Notes under the pieces: model-generated
What the model was told of the DNA's origin: nothing
Database searches by the model: none
Seen by the model: the letters and a program-made list of their open reading frames with translations, nothing else
In this document: piece by piece, positions 27,441-36,565 of the stretch
Position numbering within the stretch: the stretch's first letter is position 1
How the letters are laid out: every line of letters starts with the position of its first letter
Assembly (NCBI GenBank): GCA_947258695.1
Contig: CAMYJG010000006.1
Coordinates: forward strand, 1 to 64,000
Length of the DNA stretch: 64,000 bases
Source of the DNA: an uncultured Ectothiorhodospiraceae bacterium
Lineage (GTDB): Bacteria > Pseudomonadota > Gammaproteobacteria > UBA6429 > Thiohalophilaceae
Direction: 5' to 3'
Position numbers and translations under genes: made by a program

Positions 27441-28502
27441 TTATTCTTTTTCGGCGTAATGTTCGCGAATTTGTAGAATTTCAGGAAGGATACCTAAAAA
27501 AAGTTCTACTAAATTGGGGTCGAAATGTTTTCCGCTTTGTTCTTTTAAAAATGCAACAGTCTCATCAACTGGCCATGCTTTCTTATAAGGTCGTTCTGTT
27601 GTCAGGGCATCAAAAACATCCGCTATCGCGACAACTCTGCCGGTTAAGGGAATGTCTTCGCCGACTAAACCGCCCGGGTAACCTGTACCATCCCATTTTT
27701 CATGATGACTTTGCGCAATTTCTGCCGCCATATTCATTAAATTAAAATCGGAACCCGATAGAATTTCTACACCAATATCGACATGGGTTTTCATAATTTC
27801 CCATTCATCAGGATCAAGTTTTCCTGGCTTCATTAACACGCTGTCTGGAATACCAATTTTACCTATATCATGCATCGGACTGGCATTGAGAACCGTTTCA
27901 GCATCCTGTTCTGACATCCCTGCTGCTAAAGCAAGCTGCTGTGAATAACGACTCATACGTATAATGTGATAACCGGTCATATCATCACGGTACTCAGCAG
28001 CACGACCTAAACGCCGGATAACTTCCAGCCGGGTATCATTTAACTCCTGAGTTCGTTCTTTCACTTTTCCATCAAGAATGATATTTTGGTTCTTCATGGC
28101 TTTAGTCATAATTCTGACTTCAAGCATATTTCGAATACGCGTCATTAACTCAACACGATCAAACGGCTTCGCTAAGAAATCCCGGGCACCTAAATCAAGG
28201 GCTTTGATCCGTGATTCACGATCACTTTGCGCTGTTAAAACAATAATTGGTGGGTAATCCGGATCAACTTCGCGAATTCTGCTTAAAACTTCGTAACCGT
28301 CCATCACAGGCATGTTTAAATCTAGCAATACCAGGTCACTATTTTGTTCCATATAAATTGATTCGACCTGGGTCGGATCAGTCGTGGAAATAACGTTTAG
28401 ATAACCATCAATATCCAGCATTTTTTCTATCAGGGTGACATTTGCTGGTTGATCGTCAACGATTAATATTTTGGCTTCTTTTATATTTTTTTCTTCAATC
28501 AT
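27441..28502 (-). CDS. Response regulator with HD-GYP domain
   Basis: 353 residues. Receiver domain with Asp61 in LVLLDLNMP, a linker helix (about 125-160), and an HD-GYP domain with His211-Asp212 in MHDIGKIG, HHEKWDGTGYP (GYP 274-276) and VADVFDALT. This fold hydrolyses c-di-GMP to pGpG or GMP; all the usual metal and GYP residues are present. First gene of a two-gene unit with the phosphatase regulator, which suggests both outputs answer one kinase. Confidence 0.92.
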   Translation of the reverse strand: MIEEKNIKEAKILIVDDQPANVTLIEKMLDIDGYLNVISTTDPTQVESIYMEQNSDLVLLDLNMPVMDGYEVLSRIREVDPDYPPIIVLTAQSDRESRIKALDLGARDFLAKPFDRVELMTRIRNMLEVRIMTKAMKNQNIILDGKVKERTQELNDTRLEVIRRLGRAAEYRDDMTGYHIIRMSRYSQQLALAAGMSEQDAETVLNASPMHDIGKIGIPDSVLMKPGKLDPDEWEIMKTHVDIGVEILSGSDFNLMNMAAEIAQSHHEKWDGTGYPGGLVGEDIPLTGRVVAIADVFDALTTERPYKKAWPVDETVAFLKEQSGKHFDPNLVELFLGILPEILQIREHYAEKE

Positions 28503-28663
28503 ACTATTTGTAGATAAATGTGTTTAACTGTCCAGTGGTAAAGAGTTTATCGGCAAGGTGGTTAAAAATATTAACCCTTATTTCATTATTTACTGTGAAA
28601 ATTTAACACTGTTACAATTCGATTAAATTGAGCCGATATATGCATTATTTTTATATGCCTTAA

Positions 28664-28698
28664 ACTAAAAATGCGGGCATATTGCCCGCATTTTTAGT
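28664..28698. terminator. Strong bidirectional terminator after adk
   Basis: A perfect 16-bp stem (28664-28679 with 28683-28698), with TAT as loop and T-runs on both strands, sits 20 bases after the adk stop and before the HD-GYP regulator. Confidence 0.9.
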
Positions 28699-28717
28699 CA
28701 CTTCTCAACAAGAAAAA

Positions 28718-29926
28718 TCAACGTTTTTTACGTGAACTTTTCTTCTTTGCCTTTTTCTTTGCCTTTTTCTTGGCTTTTTTCTTCGCTACTTTTTTCTTGG
28801 CTTTCTTCTTAGCTGCTTTCTTTTTCGCCTTTTTCTTGGCTTTCTTCTTAGCGACTTTCTTCTTCGCCTTTTTCTTGGCTTTTTTCTTGGTTACTTTTTT
28901 CTTGGCCTTCTTCTTAGCGACTTTCTTCTTGGCCTTTTTCTTAGCGACTTTCTTTTTCGCCTTTTTCTTGGCTTTTTTCTTGGTTACTTTTTTCTTGGCC
29001 TTCTTCTTGGCGACTTTCTTCTTCGCCTTTTTCTTGGCTTTTTTCTTCATTACTTTTTTCTTGGCCTTCTTCTTGGCGACTTTCTTCTTAGCGACCTTCT
29101 TCTTCGCTGTTTTCTTCTTAGCGGCTTTTTTCTTGCTTGTTTTTTTCTTGGTTACTTTTTTCTTTTTAGCCGCTGATTTTTTACTGGCTTTTTTCTTTTT
29201 CGCTGCTTTTTTAGCAGGAGCAGCTTGCGCTGGTTTCTGTTCTGCAGCAATTGCTTCAGATTTAGCTTCTATACTGCTTGGTAAACTTTCCAAAACACGT
29301 TGAATAGCCGAGAAAATTGAATCAACTTCACCAACCCCGCGTACAGTACGTAATTTTCCTTGTTTACGGAAATAATCCACCAAGGGTGCAGTTTCTGCTT
29401 CATAAACTTTTAATCGGTTGCTGATGGTATCTTCATTATCATCTGCCCGATGTTCTAATCCGCCACCACATTTATCACAACGCCCCTCGATACGAGGAGG
29501 AGAAGTATGAACATTGTACATTTGGCCACATGAACCACAGGTGCGACGACCCGTTAAACGCTGCATTAAAATATTAAACTCGACATCAATCAATAATGCT
29601 GCCTGAAGTGGTTTACCAACTTCATCAAGTAATTCGTCCAGTGCTTCTGCCTGCGGAATATTGCGAGGAAAGCCATCGAGAATAAAACCATTTTGAGCAT
29701 CACTTTCGGCAAGACGTTCCTTAATCATACCTAGTACGATTTCATCGGAGACCAGTTGACCGGCATCCATGGCTTGTTTTGCTTTCATCCCTAATGGTGA
29801 GCCTGCTTTTACTGCTGCACGTAATAAATCGCCTGTTGAGATTTGTGGAATAGCATATTTATCAACTAGCAGTTTAGCTTGTGTGCCTTTTCCGCCGCCC
29901 GGGGCACCTATTAATACGATTCTCAT
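28718..29926 (-). CDS. adk: Adenylate kinase with a long lysine-repeat tail
   Basis: Interconverts ATP, ADP and AMP. Residues 1-214 are a complete enzyme: P-loop GAPGGGKGTQ (8-17), the zinc LID cysteines 130, 133, 150 and 153, and LDGFPRN. Bacterial Adk normally ends near residue 215-220. Here a linker rich in Ala/Gln (215-238) is followed by about 164 residues of which roughly two thirds are lysine, in KKKA, KKKV and KKKVT units. The tail is like histone-H1-type proteins. Its DNA (28721-29212) is a purine-rich repeat on the coding strand. The kinase part has no missing residue. The frame stays open throughout, so it is not a simple frameshift. Confidence 0.93.
   Translation of the reverse strand: MRIVLIGAPGGGKGTQAKLLVDKYAIPQISTGDLLRAAVKAGSPLGMKAKQAMDAGQLVSDEIVLGMIKERLAESDAQNGFILDGFPRNIPQAEALDELLDEVGKPLQAALLIDVEFNILMQRLTGRRTCGSCGQMYNVHTSPPRIEGRCDKCGGGLEHRADDNEDTISNRLKVYEAETAPLVDYFRKQGKLRTVRGVGEVDSIFSAIQRVLESLPSSIEAKSEAIAAEQKPAQAAPAKKAAKKKKASKKSAAKKKKVTKKKTSKKKAAKKKTAKKKVAKKKVAKKKAKKKVMKKKAKKKAKKKVAKKKAKKKVTKKKAKKKAKKKVAKKKAKKKVAKKKAKKKVTKKKAKKKAKKKVAKKKAKKKAKKKAAKKKAKKKVAKKKAKKKAKKKAKKKSSRKKR
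28721..29212 (-). repeat. Lysine-codon tandem repeat within adk
   Basis: This is the DNA of the basic tail. A block of about 22 codons (VT or VM, then KKKAKKKAKKK, then VAKKKAKKK) recurs three times, with shorter KKKA units between. Synonymous codons vary between copies, so selection on the protein is likely rather than recent slippage alone. Confidence 0.85.
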
Positions 29927-30387
29927 TATTCTTATACTCCATTAACTCGGTTTTTAATCTTGTTATGTTCGCGTCTGGATTCCAACACTTTCAAGTCAAT
30001 CCATTTTCTAATAATCAGCGTTAAGCATTAAAACTAATCGTTGATCTCCACTAAGTCAATGCAATTGACTGTGAATTTTGATGTGCTTTTAAATATTTTC
30101 AAATAACAATATTAATAAATTCTGACAGTATTCTGCTCAAGTACTCATAAATAAGCGGTTATTAGCGAAATAAGCAATAAAAACCCATTGCCTATACCAG
30201 CATAGCCCTTAAATATGACAATAAATGGTGCAAATCACGCTAATCACAACAAATATCAAGTTATTGGGTGTGATGTCGATAAAGCGCTCATAATTATGTG
30301 TTTTTGCGACATGCTGTTAGAATAGCCGGCCTTTTTCTGCTGCTAATAGCATGCAATTTTTTCTGTGTAATCACGAGGATTAAACAT
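29927..30387. other. Intergenic region between adk and ppa
   Basis: 461 AT-rich bases with no convincing frame. It contains one 7-bp palindrome with a 3-base centre (30054-30060 with 30064-30070) that could be an operator. It must hold both divergent promoters, but no strong -35/-10 pair is seen by eye. Confidence 0.5.
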
Positions 30388-30936
30388 ATGAACCTGGATA
30401 GAGTAAGCACCGGTAAAAATGTCCCTGATGAAGTAAACGTTATCATTGAAATTCCATCTCATAGTGATCCCGTCAAATACGAAGTCGATAAAGAGACTGG
30501 CGCGATGTTTGTTGACCGCTTTATGAATACCGCGATGCACTATCCCTGTAACTACGGCTATATCCCGCACACCCTTTCAGAAGACGGGGATCCGGTTGAT
30601 GTATTGGTAATCACCCCAATTCCTCTGATTAGTGGCTCAGTCATTACCTGTCGTGTTATTGGTATGTTGAACATGACCGATGAAGCCGGCCCGGATGCCA
30701 AGCTGCTGGCCGTGCCTATTACAAAACTATGCAAACTGTATAAAGACATTAAAGGCCCAGATGATGCGCCGCAGCAGTTGCTAGCTCAAATCACCCATTT
30801 CTTCGAGCATTACAAAGATCTTGAAGAAGGCAAATGGGTAAAAGTTGAAGGTTGGGTTGGCCCTGATGAAGCAAAAGCGGAGATCAACTCTGGGATACAA
30901 CGCTACCAGGACGCACCAGAAAAACCTTGTTTCTAA
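30388..30936 (+). CDS. ppa: Inorganic pyrophosphatase
   Basis: Hydrolyses pyrophosphate and so drives biosynthesis. 182 residues of family I fold with the metal site DGDPVDVLV and the early KYEVDKETG segment. The ATG at 30388 has GAGGA upstream; a frame from 30298 adds a hydrophobic stretch with no homology. A phosphoesterase gene follows at 12 bases. Confidence 0.95.
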   Translation: MNLDRVSTGKNVPDEVNVIIEIPSHSDPVKYEVDKETGAMFVDRFMNTAMHYPCNYGYIPHTLSEDGDPVDVLVITPIPLISGSVITCRVIGMLNMTDEAGPDAKLLAVPITKLCKLYKDIKGPDDAPQQLLAQITHFFEHYKDLEEGKWVKVEGWVGPDEAKAEINSGIQRYQDAPEKPCF

Positions 30937-30948
30937 CAGAGTCATATC

Positions 30949-31506
30949 ATGAAAGTATGTATTGTTTCAGACAGTCACGATAACCGTTTTTTGCTTGCCG
31001 CGGCGGTTAATGATGCTAAATCACGAGGCGCAGAAGCTGTGCTGCACTGTGGTGACGTGGTTGCGCCAACTACATTGAGAGTACTCAATCCAATTGGCTT
31101 ACCGGTACACGTGATTCATGGCAACAATACCGGCGACATGTACAGCATGTCGCGTCTTTCTCACCATCAAGACAACGTTATTCAATATTATGGTCAGGAT
31201 GCCGGCATTGAGCTTGCTGGCAAAAAGATTTTCATGGTGCACTATCCTCACTATGCCGAAGCCATGGGCACAACGGGTGATTGGGATATTGTTTGCTGTG
31301 GCCATGACCATAAGGCCAGTATCCGGGATATAAAAAATATTAAGAATGAAACAACCTTATATATTAACCCCGGCACCGTAGGCGGAATTGGTGCTGCACC
31401 CACTTACGTCATGGGCGACATGGAAAGCATGGTATTTGAAATTTGTGAAGTGCCGGTTGATGATGAGCTAAGCTACAACAAAGTCCCGGTGTCTAAACAT
31501 AGCTAA
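30949..31506 (+). CDS. YfcE-like metallophosphoesterase
   Basis: 185 residues of calcineurin-like fold: SDSHDN (metal), HCGDVV, HGNNTGD, CGHDHKA and NPGTVGG. This matches the YfcE/MJ0936 phosphodiesterase family. The physiological substrate is unknown. Co-transcribed with ppa. It converges on moaE across a G/C-rich inverted repeat. Confidence 0.9.
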   Translation: MKVCIVSDSHDNRFLLAAAVNDAKSRGAEAVLHCGDVVAPTTLRVLNPIGLPVHVIHGNNTGDMYSMSRLSHHQDNVIQYYGQDAGIELAGKKIFMVHYPHYAEAMGTTGDWDIVCCGHDHKASIRDIKNIKNETTLYINPGTVGGIGAAPTYVMGDMESMVFEICEVPVDDELSYNKVPVSKHS

Positions 31507-31531
31507 TATAATACTCTGGATAAATTTATTC

Positions 31532-31622
31532 CCTCCCCCTTTAAGGGGGGAGGGCTAGGGTGGGGTGAAGTAATATATAACTTTCCCCTCCCCCCTAACC
31601 CCCTCCCTAAGGGAGGGGGAAA
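31532..31622. repeat. G/C-rich palindromic intergenic repeat
   Basis: Runs CCCTCCCCCTTTAAGG and GGGGAGGG fold on themselves, and a second set (CCCCTCCCCCC, CCTCCCTAAGGGAGG) pairs with the first, giving nested inverted repeats of about 90 bp. It lies between the convergent phosphoesterase and moaE genes, where it may stop transcription both ways. Similar units are common between genes in proteobacteria. Confidence 0.7.
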
Positions 31623-31657
31623 TAAGAGCAAGTTCTTAACTACTGCCTGCAATAACT

Positions 31658-32086
31658 CTAAGTATTTTTATCTACCCAGCGCTCACCTTCTACCAGGTTT
31701 TCCTTTTTCCAGAACGGCGCGCGTGATTTCAATTCTTCCATCAGGTATCGGCTGGCATCGAATGCCGCGGCCCGATGTGCAGACCACACCGCAACCAACA
31801 CGATTGGGTCATTAGGTAGCATTTCGCCAATACGGTGAACAATCAGTGAATCAAGGATATCCCATTTTTTAGCCGCTTCTTCGCTGATTTTTTGCAGGTA
31901 CTTTTCGGTCATACCAGGGTAATGCTCAAGTAACATTGCCTCAACATCATCACCCTGGTTAAATTCACGCATGCTGCCAACAAATACCGCCGTAGCGCCA
32001 TATTTTCCGGCAAAACCTGCTGCTGATTGATACTCTAACAAGCGTTGGTAAGGCTCAAAAGGTGAATCTTTAATTTCAATTAACAT
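31658..32086 (-). CDS. moaE: Molybdopterin synthase catalytic subunit MoaE
   Basis: With MoaD, adds two sulfurs to cPMP to form molybdopterin. 142 residues with FVGSMREFNQG, the HRIG, SAHRAAAFDAS and PFWKKE segments that carry the active lysines. ATG at 32086 chosen; the GTG just before is in frame. It directly follows the moaD stop. Confidence 0.94.
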   Translation of the reverse strand: MLIEIKDSPFEPYQRLLEYQSAAGFAGKYGATAVFVGSMREFNQGDDVEAMLLEHYPGMTEKYLQKISEEAAKKWDILDSLIVHRIGEMLPNDPIVLVAVWSAHRAAAFDASRYLMEELKSRAPFWKKENLVEGERWVDKNT

Positions 32087-32089
32087 CAC

Positions 32090-32323
32090 TTAGCCACCCG
32101 TCACAGGAGGAAAAAAAGCAACCTCGTCCCCGGCTTTAACAGCATGAGTAGATTCAACATAATCCATGTTAACCGCCATTAAAGTATTTTCAGGTATGCT
32201 CATATCATTGGTTGTCGTATTCCATACATCAGCAACGGTTTTCACCACGTTTTCACTGACTTCAGCTTCGGGCTGCCCGACTTGCTCTCTTAAACTAGCA
32301 AAAAATTTAACTGTAATTGACAT
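32090..32323 (-). CDS. moaD: Molybdopterin synthase sulfur carrier MoaD
   Basis: 77-residue ubiquitin-like carrier ending in VTGG, the tail that is thiocarboxylated by MoeB. FFASLREQVG and AFFPPVTGG are typical. It is first in the moaD-moaE unit and divergent from moaC. No moaA, moaB, moeA or moeB is in the window. Confidence 0.93.
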   Translation of the reverse strand: MSITVKFFASLREQVGQPEAEVSENVVKTVADVWNTTTNDMSIPENTLMAVNMDYVESTHAVKAGDEVAFFPPVTGG

Positions 32324-32429
32324 AAAAAAGACGTTCTCTGCATTTGCGTATTAAAGCACGCAAGCCTATCATGATTTAACTATCTAACCAATCATGATAA
32401 TCGTAACCCATTGATTTATAAGGACTAGC

Positions 32430-32921
32430 ATGTCAGATTTAACCCATTTTAATAGCCGTGGAGAAGCCCACATGGTGGATGTCGGTGACAAAAATCAAAC
32501 TCACCGCACCGCTGTTTGCGAAGGCCGCATTACGATGCAGGCAGAGACGTTAGAAAAAATTCTACAAGGCGATCATAAAAAAGGCGATGTCCTTGGGATA
32601 GCCAGAATAGCCGGCATTATGGCTTCGAAAAAAACCTCTGAGCTGATTCCCTTGTGTCACCCACTGATGCTGACTCATGTCGATATCGACTTTACCCCAG
32701 AGCCAGAAAATAACAGCATTTACTGTACTTGCCAGGTAGAAACACGTGGCCAAACTGGTGTTGAAATGGAAGCGTTAACCGCCATCCAGGTCGCATTACT
32801 CACCATTTATGACATGTGTAAAGCCGTTGATCGGGGTATGAGCATGACGGGTATCCGCTTGATTGAGAAAAAAGGGGGAAAATCAGGTCATTGGCAACAA
32901 ACAGATAAAAAGCCGGCCTAG
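32430..32921 (+). CDS. moaC: Cyclic pyranopterin monophosphate synthase MoaC
   Basis: Makes cPMP in molybdenum cofactor synthesis, after MoaA. 163 residues with MVDVGDK, IPLCHPL (active site) and the [11 protein letters not shown] segment at the C-terminal site. A weak AAGGA precedes the ATG. Divergent from moaDE. Confidence 0.95.
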   Translation: MSDLTHFNSRGEAHMVDVGDKNQTHRTAVCEGRITMQAETLEKILQGDHKKGDVLGIARIAGIMASKKTSELIPLCHPLMLTHVDIDFTPEPENNSIYCTCQVETRGQTGVEMEALTAIQVALLTIYDMCKAVDRGMSMTGIRLIEKKGGKSGHWQQTDKKPA

Positions 32922-33073
32922 TAGGGAAAATATGGTTTAAACCTACCTGTCATATAAGGGAAATATAATAAAAAAAATCTAAACTTTCTCAAAAAGAAGG
33001 CGATAAATACTATAAGAGCCTTTAATGTAATCTCTATTTACATAAATAGTTTAGCGATACAGGGAATCAATTT

Positions 33074-34072
33074 ATGACGCTTAGTTATAAACAACCATTC
33101 ATAGTATTTTTTTCTTTTTTTATAATCTTGTGTTTACACATAAGCCTGTCTACTTCGGTGTTTGCTAACCCCGGAGACTGGGGTATGGTGCAACGCTTCA
33201 ATAAACAACTAAAGCTCGCCAATGCTGGAAATGTTAAGGCTATGTACGATGTAGGCAAACTTTATGAACGTGGTCGTGGTGTTAATAAAGATATCGCCAC
33301 AGCCGCCGGTTGGTTTCAAAAAGCATCAAATGGTGATTATGCACCTGCCCAGGCTCGATTAGGCATACTCTATTTTGAAGGTAGAGGTGTCAAACAAAAT
33401 TATGCGAAAGCATTAAAGCTACTCAACTCAGCAGCAAAAGAAAATGTCCCGAGCGCCCAGTACCAACTCGCCAATATGTATGAACTTGGTACAGGGGTAA
33501 AACAAAATTTACAACAATCCATATCCTGGTATAAACAAGCCGATAAATACGGCTATTACCTGGCAAAAGCAAAAGTCATCCGCTTACAAAAACTGTTGGA
33601 CAGTGGTGGCACTATTAAACGCAAGGCAACCCCCCAGGCCGTTGCCAAGGCTAAGCAAGCACCATCCCCGATTATTCAAATGATTTTAAATGGACGCTGG
33701 CATAAACGAAATAAACCTGTCGGCTACTTACCCTCTGCTATAGCAAATTGCACTAAAGATTCTTACAGTAAAATGCGTTGTATCTCGACCTCACAGGAGC
33801 GTGATACCGGTACAGAAGTGATTACTTACAATACAGAAAGCATAATTAACACCAAAGGTAAAAAGAATTTTGAAATCGTCTATTCCAACAACGTACTCGA
33901 AGTAACGGCACATGCCGCTGTTGATGGCGATGGTGAGGTCATCGAACAGGCACCATTAAGAATAAAAAAAGGCAAGCAAGGTAAAAGTAAAACACTAAGC
34001 TGTAGCCTGAAAAATAAAAACACACTTAGCTGTAGCAAAGGCACATCCACCTTTGAATTAGTTAATTTGTAA
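33074..34072 (+). CDS. Secreted Sel1-repeat protein
   Basis: 332 residues with a signal peptide cut near VFA-N (about 32). Three Sel1 (TPR-like) repeats follow (about 52-88, 89-124, 125-162; each with an A-x-x-x-L-G-x-L/M-Y-x-x-G-x-G-V pattern), then a basic linker and a C-terminal beta-rich domain with paired cysteines (for example CSLKNKNTLSC). Sel1 repeats bind proteins; the partner is unknown. The C-terminal domain is not one I recognise. Confidence 0.8.
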   Translation: MTLSYKQPFIVFFSFFIILCLHISLSTSVFANPGDWGMVQRFNKQLKLANAGNVKAMYDVGKLYERGRGVNKDIATAAGWFQKASNGDYAPAQARLGILYFEGRGVKQNYAKALKLLNSAAKENVPSAQYQLANMYELGTGVKQNLQQSISWYKQADKYGYYLAKAKVIRLQKLLDSGGTIKRKATPQAVAKAKQAPSPIIQMILNGRWHKRNKPVGYLPSAIANCTKDSYSKMRCISTSQERDTGTEVITYNTESIINTKGKKNFEIVYSNNVLEVTAHAAVDGDGEVIEQAPLRIKKGKQGKSKTLSCSLKNKNTLSCSKGTSTFELVNL

Positions 34073-34126
34073 CACACTGGTAAATTAAAATTTTTTTATT
34101 CAGCTTAACTGACATACAATATCCGT

Positions 34127-34795
34127 ATGTCAGTTTCTCCCCCTCGCAGTGAACAAGAGTTACTCAATCGTGCAAGACAACTTGCAGGACTAACACTTTA
34201 TGATCTGGCTGATAAATTTAATCAACCCGTTCCTAAAGACACGCGCCATGCCAAAGGCTGGATAGGCCAATTAGTTGAATCCACTTTAGGGGCAACCGCA
34301 TCCTCATTGGCTGAACCCGACTTTCAACTTATTGGCATTGAATTAAAAACATTACCATTAACAGCCAGTGGCAAGCCGAAAGAATCAACCTATGTTTGTA
34401 CTGTTCCGTTAACAAATTTACATGAGCAGGAATGGACAACCTGTTGGTTAAAAAGAAAGTTACAACGCGTGCTCTGGCTACCGTTACAAGCTGACAATCG
34501 AATTCCACTTGCTGAACGACAAATAGGCAATGCGATTATCTGGAGCCCAAGTGATGCGGAAATATCTCAGCTACAACAGGACTGGGAAGAATTAATGGAG
34601 CTGGTCTGCCTGGGTAGATTGGAACAAATCACATCGCATATGGGTCACTATTTACAAATACGACCTAAAGGCGCAAATGCAAAATCGTTAACCACAACAT
34701 TGGATGAAGAAGGCCGCTCGATAAAAACATTACCGCGTGGTTTTTATTTACGTCCTGAATTTACACAACGAATTATCCAGGCCAATTACGCGTAA
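34127..34795 (+). CDS. mutH: DNA mismatch repair endonuclease MutH
   Basis: Nicks the unmethylated strand at hemimethylated GATC after MutS/MutL signalling. 222 residues, family length. The active-site acids and lysine (D, E, K) sit in DFQLIGIELKTL (about 65-76), and the DNA-binding RPKGANAK segment is near the end. Its presence implies a Dam-type methylase elsewhere in the genome and is a marker of a subset of gammaproteobacteria. Confidence 0.95.
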   Translation: MSVSPPRSEQELLNRARQLAGLTLYDLADKFNQPVPKDTRHAKGWIGQLVESTLGATASSLAEPDFQLIGIELKTLPLTASGKPKESTYVCTVPLTNLHEQEWTTCWLKRKLQRVLWLPLQADNRIPLAERQIGNAIIWSPSDAEISQLQQDWEELMELVCLGRLEQITSHMGHYLQIRPKGANAKSLTTTLDEEGRSIKTLPRGFYLRPEFTQRIIQANYA

Positions 34796-34800
34796 TAAAA

Positions 34801-34930
34801 TTCTCAGCCACGAAGGACGCGAAGAGCACAAAGAAAAATATAAGAACAAGAATTTTTGATTGATAATATTTGAATCATTTTTGACACAATAGATCTTTTC
34901 TTTGTGTCATTGGTGTTCTTAGTGGCTAAA
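34801..34930. repeat. Imperfect inverted repeat after mutH
   Basis: The left arm (34801-34837) and the right arm (34895-34930) are inverted copies with about three-quarters identity, ending in CACAAAGAAAA/TTTTCTTTGTG. The sequence AGCCACGAAGGACGCGAAG recurs widely between bacterial genes. No frame is present. It lies between the convergent mutH and GltS-like genes and could act as a terminator. Confidence 0.65.
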
Positions 34931-34948
34931 TAACTTTTCTTTTCAAAC

Positions 34949-36454
34949 TTAAATGGGTGGTTTAACATCCGGATGTAATTCATCCAGCCCTATCGATAAA
35001 CCATTTTCTGTCACAATACGGGCATGAAAACGCTTTAACTCTCTTGGCTCTTTTACCCCACATGAATGCGCAATCACTCCCACTTCATGCTTAATGTTTT
35101 TTGCGAAGTTCGCTACGCGTACAGCTTTATGTTCAGGATTCAGGCCTTTTTGTAATCGTTTGTTATGCGTTGTTATTCCGGTTGGACAGGTATTTTTATT
35201 ACATTGCAATGCCTGGATACAGCCAAGTGAAAACATAAAACCACGGGCCGAAGTAATAAAGTCTGTGCCAATACATAATGCCCAGGCAACGTCTGTCGGG
35301 GTAATTAACTTGCCTGAACTAATCACTTTAATACGATCACGTAAGCCATATTCAATCAGCTTATCTATCAATTTGGGTAAGCTTTCACGTAATGGTAAAC
35401 CAACATCATCCATTAATGACATCGGTGCTGCCCCTGTTCCTCCATCGGCACTATCTATTGTTATAAAATCAGGTGCTGAATCCGGGCCGCGTTGTTTAAT
35501 CGTTTTCATTAAATTATCAAGCCAGCCGTAGGCGCCGAGTACCATTTTAATTCCAACAGGTTTATCAGCGGCTTGTCGTACTTTATGTATCATGTCCAGT
35601 AACTCGTCTACCGAGTTGATATCTGGATGACGATTTGGACTAATCGAAGCGACATGTGGTTTGATACCACGAATGGCTGCAATTTCTTCTGTGACCTTGA
35701 CTGCGGGCAATATGCCACCTTTACCCGGCTTAGCACCCTGGCTCAATTTAAGTTCAAACATTTTTACCTGTGGGTGGGCAGCCACTTCTTTTATTTTTTC
35801 TATATCTAATTCACCTGCAAGATTACGCACACCATATTTAGCCGTACCAATTTGCATAACCAGGTCAGCGCCGCCTTCTAAATGCCAGGGAGATAAACCA
35901 CCTTCACCCGTATTCATCCAACAACCTGCCTGGTAAGCTCCCCGCGATAACGCTAATACCGCTGGTTTTGATAATGCACCATAGCTCATACCGGAAATAT
36001 TAATCAGTGAATCGGTGGTGTAAGGGTTTGCGCACGACTCACCTATCGTGATCGCTTTGGTTTTAACCGCATCATCATCTAAAGTTGGGAAGGGGCAGTT
36101 CACAAATAAAACTGTGCCAGGAAAACTTAAATCCCGGGTCGAACCAAAAGCCTGGTTATTCGTCGTGTTCTTAGCTGCCCGGTAAACCCATGATCTCTGT
36201 GAACGGTTGAACGGCAATTCCTCTCTATCCATGGCAAAGAAATACTGACGAAAAAATTCACCAAGGTTCTCAAATAAATAACGGAAGCGACCAATAACAG
36301 GATAGTTACGCCTAATGGCTTGTTTGTTTTGTGTTATATCTAAAATAAAGGTGACAACAATCGCCAGCGCAACCAGACCAATAACAAAGATAAAAAGTGC
36401 CGACATAATCTGTAAGGCAGTCAAAAAGAAATCTGAGAAATTATTATCCGGCAT
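34949..36454 (-). CDS. Membrane-anchored FMN-binding glutamate-synthase-like protein
   Basis: 501 residues. One N-terminal membrane helix (about 10-38), then a GltS-type alpha/beta barrel: SGMSYGALSKPAVLALSRGA, GEGG, GAKPGKGG, DSADGGTGAAPM and a 3Fe-4S-type cysteine stretch (CIQALQCNKNTCPTGI). It lacks the glutaminase and the NADPH subunit, so glutamate formation is unproven. A paralog fused to CDGSH domains is at 41296. Stand-alone proteins of this family have unknown substrates. Confidence 0.85.
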   Translation of the reverse strand: MPDNNFSDFFLTALQIMSALFIFVIGLVALAIVVTFILDITQNKQAIRRNYPVIGRFRYLFENLGEFFRQYFFAMDREELPFNRSQRSWVYRAAKNTTNNQAFGSTRDLSFPGTVLFVNCPFPTLDDDAVKTKAITIGESCANPYTTDSLINISGMSYGALSKPAVLALSRGAYQAGCWMNTGEGGLSPWHLEGGADLVMQIGTAKYGVRNLAGELDIEKIKEVAAHPQVKMFELKLSQGAKPGKGGILPAVKVTEEIAAIRGIKPHVASISPNRHPDINSVDELLDMIHKVRQAADKPVGIKMVLGAYGWLDNLMKTIKQRGPDSAPDFITIDSADGGTGAAPMSLMDDVGLPLRESLPKLIDKLIEYGLRDRIKVISSGKLITPTDVAWALCIGTDFITSARGFMFSLGCIQALQCNKNTCPTGITTHNKRLQKGLNPEHKAVRVANFAKNIKHEVGVIAHSCGVKEPRELKRFHARIVTENGLSIGLDELHPDVKPPI

Positions 36455-36565
36455 GACTTTCTCCCTGTTACAATTGTTGGATAACTAAGTACTACACACA
36501 TTGACAACATATAATTTAATTATATTCATAAACCACAAAATTTTATTATCTTCAGGTTATTTTTT

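Noticed and set aside
28770-29303. Phe/Leu/Ala-rich frame on the plus strand
   Set aside because: It is the complement of the lysine repeat of adk and has no ribosome site or homology.
28718-29926. The adk tail as a frameshift or assembly error
   Set aside because: The frame stays open through the repeat, uses varied synonymous codons and ends at a stop close to a strong terminator.
30298-30387. N-terminal extension of ppa
   Set aside because: It adds a hydrophobic stretch with no pyrophosphatase homology, and the ATG at 30388 has a good ribosome site.
35094-35531. 145-residue plus-strand frame
   Set aside because: Shadow of the GltS-like gene, no ribosome site.
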